From an uncultured Eubacteriales bacterium (GTDB taxonomy: Bacteria; Bacillota; Clostridia; Oscillospirales; Acutalibacteraceae), in contig ONWI01000035.1 of the NCBI GenBank assembly GCA_900321515.1, forward strand, positions 1 to 17,286: a stretch of 17,286 nucleotides of DNA, given 5' to 3'. How positions within the stretch are numbered: the first letter of the stretch is position 1; each line of letters opens with the position of its first letter. Both the position numbers and the translations under genes were made by a program. The notes under the pieces are model-generated. The model was not told the DNA's origin. It made no database searches and saw only the letters and a list, made by a program, of their open reading frames with translations. Of this stretch, positions 6,940-14,018 are shown in pieces.

Positions 6940-6981
6940 AAAAATCCGCCCTCGTACAATAATGTTCGCGGGCGGATTTTT
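6940..6981 (+). terminator. Strong intrinsic terminator after the fumarase gene
   Basis: A perfect 12-bp inverted repeat, aaaaatccgccc (6940-6951) and gggcggattttt (6970-6981), 7 bases after the fumarase stop. Its GC-rich core flanked by A and T runs makes it a working terminator in this direction, and probably in both. Confidence 0.9.
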
Positions 6982-7188
6982 CGCTTGGTAAGGCTGCAAA
7001 TATAATTGTCAGTCAAAAGCAGAAATTTTTTGGGCTTATTTTGTGCCCTGCTTTGTCGTTTTCGTTGTCTTCTTCCTTGCCGGACACAAAATATCTCTGC
7101 AAATCATTTGTCTTTCTCAATCGGCAATTTGTATAAATGTTAAATTTTATTAAATTTTTGAATGTGCGCAACATATTTTTGTTAAATA

Positions 7189-7197
7189 TGTTATAAT
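7189..7197 (+). promoter_or_regulatory. Candidate extended -10 promoter of hpf
   Basis: TGTTATAAT: a perfect TATAAT at 7192-7197 with an extended TG at 7189-7190. No good -35 hexamer lies 16-18 bases upstream, as is common for extended -10 promoters. Transcription would begin near 7204, about 80 bases before hpf. Confidence 0.45.
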
Positions 7198-7200
7198 ATA

Positions 7201-7241
7201 TGCGGAAACAAAAAGTGACTGAATACTGTCCGGTTTCCGCA
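7201..7241 (+). repeat. 9-bp hairpin at the 5' end of the hpf leader
   Basis: tgcggaaac (7201-7209) and gtttccgca (7233-7241) are perfect reverse complements with a 23-base loop. The hairpin starts at the predicted transcript start, where it could stabilise the mRNA or act as a regulatory leader. Function is inferred from position. Confidence 0.45.
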
Positions 7242-7282
7242 CTTTCATCAAATTCTCTTATTGAGAAGGGAGCAATACATTT

Positions 7283-7828
7283 ATGAAATTGACAATTACA
7301 GGCAGAAAGATTAATCTCAGAGATTCATTCAAGGAGAGAGTTGACAAGAAATTTACCAGATTTGATAAATTCTTCTACGATAACGCGGACGCCGATGTTA
7401 CCGTGACCATGGAGCGCAACAGATATACCATTGAAGTCACCATCCGAAGCAACGGTTATATTTACCGCGCGGAGAAATCCGGCCTTGATCTCGATGAAGC
7501 GCTTGATCTGGTGGTTGACAGCCTTTCGGCACAGATACGCCGCAACAAGAAAAAGCTCGCCAAGAGATTCAAGAATACCAATACAGTCGAGATGTTCGAG
7601 CCTTTCGGCGGAGATTATGAGGACGAGGAGATCGAGGACGAGCAGTTCCAGATAGTTCGCACAAAGAAATTCCCGGTGTTTGCAATGGACGTCGATGAGG
7701 CTGTGCTTCAGATGAACATGCTGGGGCATCAGTTCTTCATGTTCCGCAATGTCGAAAATGGCGCGATCAATGTAGTTTATCGCCGCCGTGACGGAGATTA
7801 CGGTCTGCTTATCCCGGAGGACAAGTAG
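7283..7828 (+). CDS. hpf: Long-form ribosome hibernation promoting factor
   Basis: A 181-residue cytoplasmic protein with the two-domain plan of long HPF. The N-terminal S30AE domain (about 1-105; MKLTITGRKINLRDSFKERV, later DLVVDSLSAQIRRNKKKL) binds the 30S decoding centre. An acidic linker (DYEDEEIEDEQ) follows, then the C-terminal dimerisation domain (about 125-180; VRTKKFPVFAMDVDEAVLQM, LGHQFFMFRN, NVVYRRRDGDYGLLIP). Long HPF pairs two 70S ribosomes into inactive 100S dimers in stationary phase or stress. AAGGGAG precedes the ATG by about 10 bases. It appears to be a single-gene unit: an extended -10 promoter and leader hairpin upstream, and a strong terminator downstream shared with the convergent amidase gene. 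Confidence 0.95.
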   Translation: MKLTITGRKINLRDSFKERVDKKFTRFDKFFYDNADADVTVTMERNRYTIEVTIRSNGYIYRAEKSGLDLDEALDLVVDSLSAQIRRNKKKLAKRFKNTNTVEMFEPFGGDYEDEEIEDEQFQIVRTKKFPVFAMDVDEAVLQMNMLGHQFFMFRNVENGAINVVYRRRDGDYGLLIPEDK

Positions 7829-7869
7829 ATAAGTGTTTTATTTTCTGTATTAGTGATGAATAAGTATTG

Positions 7870-7925
7870 AATACGGCTCGCTGCTTTCCCGATAAGGGAT
7901 TGAACAGCGAGCCGTATTTTTTTTT
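7870..7925 (+). terminator. Bidirectional terminator between hpf and the amidase gene
   Basis: A perfect 14-bp inverted repeat, aatacggctcgctg (7870-7883) and cagcgagccgtatt (7905-7918), with an inner tccc/ggga pairing and a long T-run to 7925. It lies between two convergent stops and can serve both genes, although the minus-strand T-run is short. Confidence 0.9.
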
Positions 7926-7942
7926 CTATACAATCGGCTTGT

Positions 7943-9376
7943 TTACTGTAACGAGATTACCAGCGAATCCAGCATTGTATCGTTGTACGTTACGGCGATA
8001 ACTGAGCCTTCGGGAATTTCGTCGTTTTCTTCAAGCTCTCTGCCGTCCGGAGATGTGACTCTGTAGGTGAGCACGCCTTCATTCTTGTACTGTTCCGGAG
8101 CGTTGGGGTTGATGTAAAGTTCAAGCTCCACCATTACAGACAATACGGTGACTTTTCCGGAGAGTTGTGCTGTGGTGACGGCATTGAGCAGCTTCCCGTC
8201 AAACCGGTCGATAGCAAGCTGCGAACCGTCGCGTACAACTATTCGCACCTGACGTATGGCTTCCTCGTAGGCTGTTACAACTCTGTACATTTTCTGATAA
8301 AGCTCCGGATCGAGGCTGGCTCTCTCGCTGGCGCTCAGTGCAATGTACCCTTCTCTGACCGCTCTTATCTGGTTGGCGTCATATGCCGTGGGATTATCGG
8401 GCAGGTTTCTTATCATATCTTCAAGCACCTTAACCTCGGATTCCGCTTCCTCCTCGGAGGTATAATCATCCTCGGATGTAAGGTCTTCTGAACTTGCGGG
8501 CGGTTCCGGAATCGAGCTTGAAGCTGCTGAAGAAGATGCTGCGGCGTTCTCTCTGAGCTTCAGCCCGTAGAATGCCGCTATGCCGTCGGCGTCAGCTCTG
8601 CCGAGCGCGGCGAGGTCTTCATCGCTGTCAAGATAATCCGAATCCGACTCGATAAACGCATGTTCAACCAGAATTCCGGGAATACCCAGGCGGCTGATCG
8701 GTTCACCGACCACATAGTAATAGTCGCCCACTTCGGTTGTGCCGTCGGAGAATTTGTATATTCTGCCACCTCCGCTTTTCCGGGTCTTTATGCCGCGGCT
8801 GTTTAATCCGAGCGAGGTGACCTTTGAGATTATGCTTTCACCCAACGCGGTGCATTGTTTGTTGTACTTTGGCTCGTGTTTTGTTGTCGGAACGAATACC
8901 TCTATGCCATTAGCGGTTTTATTGCTTGCCGAATTGATATGCAGACTTATGAATATGTCGGCGCCCACTTCTCCGGCAACACTTACCCTGCGGCTGAGAG
9001 AGGATTTGCCCCACAGGTTGTTTACGCCCGTATGCGTCAGATAAACGCTCACGCCTTTGTACTGATTCAGCCGTTCACGGCAGGCGAGGGCTATCTTGAG
9101 ATTAATTGCGGATTCGCTCAGTCCGAGCCTTTTGTTTATCGCGCCGGTATCGGCGCCGCCGTGTCCCGGGTCCAGCACTATTACAAGATCATCCTGCTTT
9201 CCGGAGTCAAACGAGATAAGAGCAGTGGAAAGTCCGGTTATTACCAGCGCCCCGCACATTATGACCGCCACAAACACTCTTGCGATCCGACCGGCAACTG
9301 AATATTGATTCTCGCTGCGGCTGGGGGATGTTTTTATTGTGTTGCCGTCATCTTTTTTTGAGAAGAAACTCACCAA
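7943..9376 (-). CDS. Membrane-anchored N-acetylmuramoyl-L-alanine amidase
   Basis: A 477-residue Amidase_3 enzyme that cleaves the bond between muramic acid and the stem peptide of peptidoglycan. A cytoplasmic N-terminus of about 30 residues precedes a membrane anchor (about 31-55). The zinc-dependent catalytic domain (about 63-275) has the expected residues: His72 in DPGHGG, Glu88 in LSESAIN, His146 in SLHINSA and Glu238 in ILVEHAFI. A Ser/Ala/Glu-rich linker (about 276-320) leads to a C-terminal region of about 150 residues that I do not recognise; its end (TYRVTSPDGRELEENDEIPEG) looks beta-rich, perhaps Ig-like. The start is TTG at 9376, 7 bases after GAAGGTG; GTG at 9373 is also possible. 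It is divergent from the M23 endopeptidase gene across a 416-base AT-rich gap, which may allow shared control of two wall hydrolases. Confidence 0.9.
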   Translation of the reverse strand: MVSFFSKKDDGNTIKTSPSRSENQYSVAGRIARVFVAVIMCGALVITGLSTALISFDSGKQDDLVIVLDPGHGGADTGAINKRLGLSESAINLKIALACRERLNQYKGVSVYLTHTGVNNLWGKSSLSRRVSVAGEVGADIFISLHINSASNKTANGIEVFVPTTKHEPKYNKQCTALGESIISKVTSLGLNSRGIKTRKSGGGRIYKFSDGTTEVGDYYYVVGEPISRLGIPGILVEHAFIESDSDYLDSDEDLAALGRADADGIAAFYGLKLRENAAASSSAASSSIPEPPASSEDLTSEDDYTSEEEAESEVKVLEDMIRNLPDNPTAYDANQIRAVREGYIALSASERASLDPELYQKMYRVVTAYEEAIRQVRIVVRDGSQLAIDRFDGKLLNAVTTAQLSGKVTVLSVMVELELYINPNAPEQYKNEGVLTYRVTSPDGRELEENDEIPEGSVIAVTYNDTMLDSLVISLQ

Positions 9377-9792
9377 TTTATTTCACCTTCATATCGAACC
9401 TGACAGGACGAATATTTATTATATTATAATATCAATATTCATTTTTGAAAAGGGATAATGAGAAAATACAATGTAAAATTTTTTATATTTTTTATAAAGC
9501 GTTCGGATTTAATAAAGCAATGTGAAAAAACATGCTGGATATATTGGCCAAAATGATGAATGAAGAGATTTTTTACATTCATTGATTAATTTGCACAGAT
9601 ATTTATACGAATAATATGCGCAATTATTGAAAATGTTTATGCACAACATAGATTATTAATAAATCCGACAAAATACGCTGAAAAATCTTGCATTTTTATG
9701 AGAATCCTGTTAAAATTACACATGACAAATTCCACAGAATGAAAACTGTATTTTTGTGAATTTTGGTATTCTTTACAACGGGACGATAAAAA
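9377..9792. other. AT-rich divergent intergenic region between two wall-hydrolase genes
   Basis: No gene was seen in these 416 bases, which are much richer in A and T than the flanking genes. A TATAAT on the minus strand (9423-9428) could be the amidase -10, but its -35 is poor. On the plus side no convincing promoter precedes the M23 gene; TATTCT at 9767-9772 is a weak candidate. A single TTATGCACA at 9637-9645 matches a DnaA-box pattern but stands alone. Confidence 0.5.
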
Positions 9793-10997
9793 ATGTCAAT
9801 CCGAAATAAGGCTGCCTTCAAGGCAGCCGTTTTAGTCGCGTCTGCAATTATTGCCGTGGCAGTCAATTGCAGCACCTGTCAGTTCATGGTATCTGCCGCG
9901 AGTCTGATTAAGGGCACCGTAGCCGTTGAAGCGCTCAATGTGCGCAAAGGTCCCGGTACAGACAAACCGATAATCAATGTGATATACAAAGGCGATTCGG
10001 TTGAAATCTCGAAGACCGAGAAGGGCTGGTATAAGATTGTGCAGAGCAGGAATCAATATGGCTGGGTCTCGTCGGATTACATCACCACCGGCAAGGCAAA
10101 GAAAGCCAACACTGCCCAAACCCCCAAATGCACCAAGACCGTGGATGGTTCAAAGAAGACCACGGCAGGCAAGTCAAAAGAGACAGTCACAGTTACCGGC
10201 ACTTACGTCAATCTAAGAAAAGGCGCGGGAACCGACTATCCTGTTATCAAAAAATATATTGCGGGACAGTTGGAAGCGTGATTCAAAAAAGCGGTTCATG
10301 GTATAAGATCAAGTTGGACGATTCAACTACCGGATGGGTGTACGGCAAATATGTGAAGTCTTCAGAAGGCAATGAGAAAACCACATCTGCTTCCAAGTCT
10401 GACAGAATAATAGTTGCTTCGTCTACAGTTAACGTTCGGACAAAACCGTCCACTTCCGGAAAGCTGGTCGCGACGATACGTCATAACGAGGTTTATAAAG
10501 TTTCGGGGGAAGAAAACGGCTGGTTCAAGATCATTACTCCGTCCGGTGAAACAGGATATGTAAACGGGAGATACGTCGAAAAATTCAATAAGTACGCAGT
10601 TAACGGCGGGGGAAAATACATATGGCCGACACAGACCGCGACAAGAATGACCACACGCTTCGGCACTCACAACGGCAAGACTCACAACGGTATTGACATT
10701 GCCGCTCCGGGGGGTTCTCAGATTGTGGCTGTCTCTGACGGAAAGGTGGTAAAAAAATCATACAATCCTAAAGGATTCGGTCATCTTATAGTGATAGAGA
10801 ATAATGACGGTATTCGCGCGTATTACGCACATATGCAGAAGGAGAGTTTTTTGGAGAAGGGCGATAAAGTAAAGGCTGGCGACACCATTGGTATAGTGGG
10901 AACTACCGGGAAGTCCACAGGCAATCACCTTCATCTTGAATTCCGCAAAGGGGACAAGCGAGTAGATCCGCTTGATTATTTCCCAAATATTGGCTGA
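9793..10997 (+). pseudogene. Secreted SH3b/M23 endopeptidase gene with a -1 frameshift
   Basis: The intact product would be a secreted peptidoglycan endopeptidase. The first frame (9793-10281) gives a signal peptide or anchor (about 1-36), a first SH3b domain (about 40-98; LNVRKGPGTDKPI, WYKI, YGWVSSDYI), a Lys/Thr-rich linker and the start of a second SH3b (YVNLRKGAGTDYPVI), then stops at 10281. The -1 frame continues that domain (GTVGSVIQKSGSWYKI), adds a third SH3b (VNVRTKPSTSGKL) and a complete M23 (LytM) domain with HNGID and HLHLEF zinc motifs, ending at 10997. One base missing at A6 (10249-10254) or GGG (10263-10265) explains the break and restores the usual domain length. The TAA at 9787 fixes the start. 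It may be a real lesion, a sequencing error or recoding. Single-gene unit with its own terminator. Confidence 0.8.
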
Positions 10998-11011
10998 TCT
11001 GAATAATAAAA

Positions 11012-11048
11012 AAGAGGCTCATTTTGATGAATTGAGCCTCTTCTTTTT
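11012..11048 (+). terminator. Terminator after the M23 gene
   Basis: aagaggctca (11012-11021) and tgagcctctt (11033-11042) form a perfect 10-bp stem with an 11-base loop, preceded by an A-run and followed by cttttttt. It is a typical intrinsic terminator 14 bases after the M23 stop. Confidence 0.9.
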
Positions 11049-11125
11049 TTGCCAGATATTGCATAGAATGTACTGTCTCTTTGTCAAAGATCAGTCAATA
11101 AATTCGGGAAGGGCATGTGTAAAAA

Positions 11126-11740
11126 ATGGATAACGCCGAAGCAAGCAAACTCCACAACAGTGTATTGTTTCTGTTTATAAGGAAGACTGTCGCTGTTTTA
11201 TCATGTGACGGGTACAAATTAAAAATGGTGCTGTGTCTGTTTGCCGGCATCCTTATTGGATGTGTTACGCAGGCGGTATACGGCAGGGAAGGCGATTGGA
11301 CACAATTGGTTGTACAGTACTGCAATGGCTTCGTTCCTGCCTTTATTGCCGTGGCTCCGATGGCTATCGGCTTAGCGGCAGTAATGTTCATCTGCGCGCC
11401 TTTTGCATATTTGCGGGGTCTGATTTACCCCGCCTCGGTATTTCGCGCAATGGGTCTTGGTGCGCTGATCTGCGGGGCTGTGCAGTACGGCAGTCTGCGG
11501 GAATTGTGCTTTGCAGCGCTGATTCTGCTTCCGTATTCCGCGGCGGACTGTGTGATAACCACCTTTGCAGGCGAATACACGCTTGGATTCAAGGGGGCAT
11601 TTACCCGCGAAAATCAAGGGCTTACAAAAGGACTTGTGATCCACACGTTAAAGATGTTTTTGCTATATCTTTCGCTTGACGGATTAAACTGCGCCATGTT
11701 TGCCGCGGCCTGCATGTATTTCGGAAGGCACCTCATCTGA
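11126..11740 (+). CDS. SpoIIM-like integral membrane protein
   Basis: A 204-residue membrane protein with about five hydrophobic helices: VLCLFAGILIGCVTQAVY, FVPAFIAVAPMAIGLAAVMF, MGLGALICGAVQYG, LCFAALILLPYSAADCVITT and MFLLYLSLDGLNCAMFAAAC. The stretch RAMGLGALICGAVQYGSLRE followed by ALILLPYSAADCVITTFAGE resembles the pattern of Clostridia proteins labelled stage II sporulation protein M (rGLGLG, helix, LILPgall). SpoIIM works with SpoIID and SpoIIP in forespore engulfment. The similarity is in pattern rather than clear identity, so this is tentative, and no SpoIID or SpoIIP is nearby. GGGAAGGG lies 12 bases before the ATG, somewhat far. Its stop overlaps the convergent dut gene by 8 bases. 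Confidence 0.5.
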   Translation: MDNAEASKLHNSVLFLFIRKTVAVLSCDGYKLKMVLCLFAGILIGCVTQAVYGREGDWTQLVVQYCNGFVPAFIAVAPMAIGLAAVMFICAPFAYLRGLIYPASVFRAMGLGALICGAVQYGSLRELCFAALILLPYSAADCVITTFAGEYTLGFKGAFTRENQGLTKGLVIHTLKMFLLYLSLDGLNCAMFAAACMYFGRHLI

Positions 11741-12242
11741 CGCTTGTGCTGCCGAAGCCTCCGTCACGCACTCCGTCCGCGTCGTCGTCAACCGTGACTC
11801 CGAACGGTGTAAAAATCCCCTGCGCAAAGCATTCTCCGGATTTCAGTGACAGTGTTCTTTCCTCATTGGAATCATTGGTTATTTTGATAAAGATATGTCC
11901 CTCGTTGCTCGAATAATAATAGTCGCTGTCAATGACCCCAACCGTGTTGTTGAGCTGAAGGCGATATTTGAATCCGAGTCCACTGCGCGGGTATATCATC
12001 AGCACCCAGCCTTCTTCAATGCGTGCGCGTATACCTGTGGGAATCTTCGCGGTTTGTCCGGGCGCAAGTTCCAGATCAAACGGAACCGGAAAGTCATATC
12101 CCGCCGAACCTGTTGTGGCGCGGCGGGGAAGACGGATTTTTTCATATGCTTCCTCTGAGCCTGTTTCAGAGCCGAATATGTCCCGCCAGCTCTCCGAAAA
12201 CTGCTCCGGGCTGACCTTTTGAAATTCTGCTATTCTGTACAT
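11733..12242 (-). CDS. dut: Trimeric deoxyuridine triphosphatase
   Basis: A 169-residue dUTPase that converts dUTP to dUMP and pyrophosphate, keeping uracil out of DNA and feeding dTMP synthesis. All five motifs are visible: GSAGYD (45-50), PRSG (85-88), NNTVGVIDSDYY (98-109), GECFAQGIF (136-144) and the C-terminal arm RDGGFGSTSVR (159-169). A 40-residue N-terminal extension (RIAEFQKVSPEQF onwards) is typical of Clostridia members. I chose the ATG at 12242 because family proteins begin near this MYRIAEF; an in-frame ATG at 12266 inside the rpiB end is also open. Neither has a clear binding site, so translation probably depends on rpiB termination at 12253. It is the last gene of the minus-strand run. 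Confidence 0.92.
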   Translation of the reverse strand: MYRIAEFQKVSPEQFSESWRDIFGSETGSEEAYEKIRLPRRATTGSAGYDFPVPFDLELAPGQTAKIPTGIRARIEEGWVLMIYPRSGLGFKYRLQLNNTVGVIDSDYYYSSNEGHIFIKITNDSNEERTLSLKSGECFAQGIFTPFGVTVDDDADGVRDGGFGSTSVR

Positions 12243-12252
12243 GACGGTATTA

Positions 12253-12696
12253 TTACAGTTCGCCATTTTCGATGGCTGTTATCTGAGCAATCCTCGCGGA
12301 GTGTCTGCCGCCCTCGAATTCGGTGTTAAGGAAAAGATCAACGAGTTCGACTGCGACTCCGGGGCCGATTACCCTGCCGCCCATGCAGAGAATATTGGCG
12401 TCGTTGTGCAGACGGGTGTACTTCGCGCTGAAATGGTCGGAGCAGCAGGCAGCGCGAATTCCCTTGATCTTGTTTGCCGCCATAGACATGCCGATTCCCG
12501 TGCCGCAGATGAGTATTCCCTTATCGCATTCGCCGTCCGCGACACTGTGACCTACAGCGGCGGCAATAGGCGCGTAATTGACCGAGGCTTCGGAATCCGT
12601 TCCGAAGTCCTTGAATTCGACGCCTTTTTCCCTGAGATATTTGATGACTTCCTGCTTGAGGGCAAATCCCCCGTGATCGCAGCCTATTGCTATCAT
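12253..12696 (-). CDS. rpiB: Ribose-5-phosphate isomerase B
   Basis: A 147-residue cytoplasmic isomerase of the LacAB_RpiB family that interconverts ribose 5-phosphate and ribulose 5-phosphate in the pentose phosphate pathway. Visible features are MIAIGCDHGGF (Asp7, His8), the catalytic-loop motif ICGTGIGMS with Cys65 and Thr67, RLHNDAN (His97) and GGRH near 129-132. The length is normal. I chose the ATG at 12696 because AAGGAG lies 10 bases upstream; a further ATG at 12720 precedes that site. The gene is separated from tsaB by 155 bases holding an inverted-repeat element, and is followed directly by dut. It is more like RpiB than LacA/B, which usually occur with tagatose genes. Confidence 0.92.
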   Translation of the reverse strand: MIAIGCDHGGFALKQEVIKYLREKGVEFKDFGTDSEASVNYAPIAAAVGHSVADGECDKGILICGTGIGMSMAANKIKGIRAACCSDHFSAKYTRLHNDANILCMGGRVIGPGVAVELVDLFLNTEFEGGRHSARIAQITAIENGEL

Positions 12697-12743
12697 GATG
12701 TGTATGCTCCTTTGTGTCATTATTTTGCCGATTGTAAAAGTGG

Positions 12744-12828
12744 GAAAGCAGCGAGGATTCGGGACTTGGGCGTTTTGAAGAGGGATGTTTCTTCTCCACC
12801 CTGAACTCCCTATATTGGCGCTGCTTTC
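12744..12828 (-). repeat. 85-bp inverted-repeat element between tsaB and rpiB
   Basis: Ends gaaagcagcg (12744-12753) and cgctgctttc (12819-12828) are perfect 10-bp inverted repeats around a 65-base interior. On the minus strand it begins with an A/G-rich tract and GCAGCGCCAATA, the same 12 bases found at 17241-17252 after another A/G-rich tract. It therefore looks like a degenerate copy of a dispersed element inserted between two operon genes. No protein is encoded. Confidence 0.5.
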
Positions 12829-12851
12829 TTTCTTTTTTTCGTTTTAAATTC

Positions 12852-13556
12852 TCATTTTCTCAGCTTCAGAGCCGACTTTTCACGCTCCGCCTGTGACGGT
12901 CTCAGGTAGGTTGGAATCAGCTTGTCCGGAGGAAGTGTTCCTTTTTCGCCGATAATTCTGGTGGCAGCCATTGCCACGCCGAACCCCCTCGCGTAACGAA
13001 GGTGTTCCGGGACAAGCCTTATATCCGGCAGTCTTTCTCTCATGGAATCATAGCAGAGCGAAGCGCCGTCGCCGGCAAGATATACCGTTCTTTGCCCGGA
13101 CTGAAGCTCCTTTGTCAGATCGTCTATGGAAATTGCCCTGTCGTCGCAAAGACGGATGATTCCTTGTCCGTCGCAGTCAAATAGCGCGTTGTAGACCTGC
13201 TGCCTGCGAGCGTCCATGACGGCGCAGACAATGCCCTCCTGGACCATGCAGTTCCACGCAATCGCCTCAAGCGTGGAAACTCCGACGCATGGAACATTGC
13301 CCGCAAAAGCCATGCCCTTGACTGCGGCTACGCCAATGCGTATGCCTGTGAATGAACCGGGACCGGAGGACACCGCGTAACAGTCAATGTCCTCTGCGGT
13401 CAGCTTTGCGTTTGCCAGAGTGTTCGATATCATTGGAAGCAGCGTTTCGCTGTGGGTCAGCCCTACCCTGACAAAGCTCTCGGCAATCACATTACCGTTC
13501 TCAACTATCGCGCAGCCGGCGGATATCGCCGAGCTGTCGATCGCAAGTATTTTCAT
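12852..13556 (-). CDS. tsaB: tRNA t6A biosynthesis protein TsaB
   Basis: A 234-residue ASKHA-fold protein, the TsaB partner of TsaD and TsaE in making threonylcarbamoyl-adenosine at position 37 of ANN-decoding tRNAs. It starts MKILAIDSSA and carries the family signature SSGPGSFTGIRIG at 63-75, followed by AVKGMAFAGNVPCVGVSTLEA, all characteristic of TsaB. There is no metal-binding HxxxH, which separates it from TsaD. The ATG at 13556 has only a weak upstream purine stretch. It starts 30 bases after the tsaE stop, so the two are co-expressed. TsaD and RimI, often next in line, are absent; the run goes on to rpiB. Confidence 0.93.
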   Translation of the reverse strand: MKILAIDSSAISAGCAIVENGNVIAESFVRVGLTHSETLLPMISNTLANAKLTAEDIDCYAVSSGPGSFTGIRIGVAAVKGMAFAGNVPCVGVSTLEAIAWNCMVQEGIVCAVMDARRQQVYNALFDCDGQGIIRLCDDRAISIDDLTKELQSGQRTVYLAGDGASLCYDSMRERLPDIRLVPEHLRYARGFGVAMAATRIIGEKGTLPPDKLIPTYLRPSQAEREKSALKLRK

Positions 13557-13586
13557 GTTTTTCAGTTCGCTTTCGTTGGTGATTGT

Positions 13587-14018
13587 TCAGGATAAATCGG
13601 TTCCTGTTATCCGGAAAAGACGAGTGTCGTCGTGATCCGGCGCGGATATTTCTATATTTATCCGTTGGTCCGGGAGGGCTCCCTCTATGTTTTCGCTCCA
13701 TTCCGTCACGATTACTCCACGGCCGAGATAATCGAAGAATCCTGTGGAGTAGAGATCATCCCAGCTCTCCACACGGTACATGTCGAAATGATAGAGTTTT
13801 TTTCCGTTCCCGTGCTCATGTACAATGGCAAAGGTCGGACTTGATATTTCATTTGGGTCTATTCCCAGACCGTCGGCAAGTCCTCTGACGAATGCTGTCT
13901 TGCCCATGCCTAAACCGCCGAAGAGGGCAATTATTTCATCTCCTTTGAGTTTAGCGCCGATTCTTCTGCCGAGCGCCTCCGTTTCCTCTGGGGAGTGGGT
14001 TATTATTGAATCCTCCAT
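13587..14018 (-). CDS. tsaE: tRNA t6A biosynthesis ATPase TsaE
   Basis: A 143-residue P-loop ATPase that drives cycling of the TsaB-TsaD complex in t6A synthesis. Walker A is GGLGMGKT at 34-41 (family usually GxLGAGKT, so a Met replaces Ala). SSPTFAIV (59-66), HFDMYR (77-82) and EWSEN (106-110) are the other TsaE hallmarks. The ATG at 14018 shares one base with the fhs stop (TGATG), so translation is probably coupled to fhs. tsaB follows after 30 bases. Confidence 0.94.
   Translation of the reverse strand: MEDSIITHSPEETEALGRRIGAKLKGDEIIALFGGLGMGKTAFVRGLADGLGIDPNEISSPTFAIVHEHGNGKKLYHFDMYRVESWDDLYSTGFFDYLGRGVIVTEWSENIEGALPDQRINIEISAPDHDDTRLFRITGTDLS

Larger units (their letters stand above)
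6982..7282 (+). other. AT-rich spacer with the hpf promoter and leader
   Basis: The rest of the 349-base gap between the fumarase gene and hpf. I see no gene here. The first part has a loose 8-bp inverted repeat (attttgtg 7038-7045 with cacaaaat 7085-7092), possibly chance. The second part is very AT-rich and holds the candidate hpf promoter and a leader hairpin, listed separately. Confidence 0.5.

Noticed and set aside
6373..6999. Long open frame on the minus strand opposite the fumarase alpha gene
   Set aside because: It is a mirror of a well-identified gene, crosses the terminator at 6940-6981 and has no family features.
7038..7092. 8-bp inverted repeat attttgtg/cacaaaat in the fumarase-hpf gap
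   Set aside because: Short arms, a 39-base loop and AT-rich sequence make chance likely.
9637..9645. TTATGCACA, a DnaA-box match in a 416-base AT-rich gap, considered as a replication origin
   Set aside because: It is a single exact match with only poor neighbours, no dnaA, dnaN or rpmH nearby and no box cluster, so chance in AT-rich DNA is likely.
10249..10254. A6 run considered as a true programmed -1 frameshift site
   Set aside because: In the zero frame it reads C AAA AAA T, which is not a classical X XXY YYZ heptamer, and I saw no clear downstream pseudoknot. A missing base is simpler, so recoding is kept only as an alternative.
12697..12851. The tsaB-rpiB spacer considered as a metabolite riboswitch leader
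   Set aside because: No known riboswitch core was recognised, and its ends and shared 12 bases fit a dispersed repeat better.
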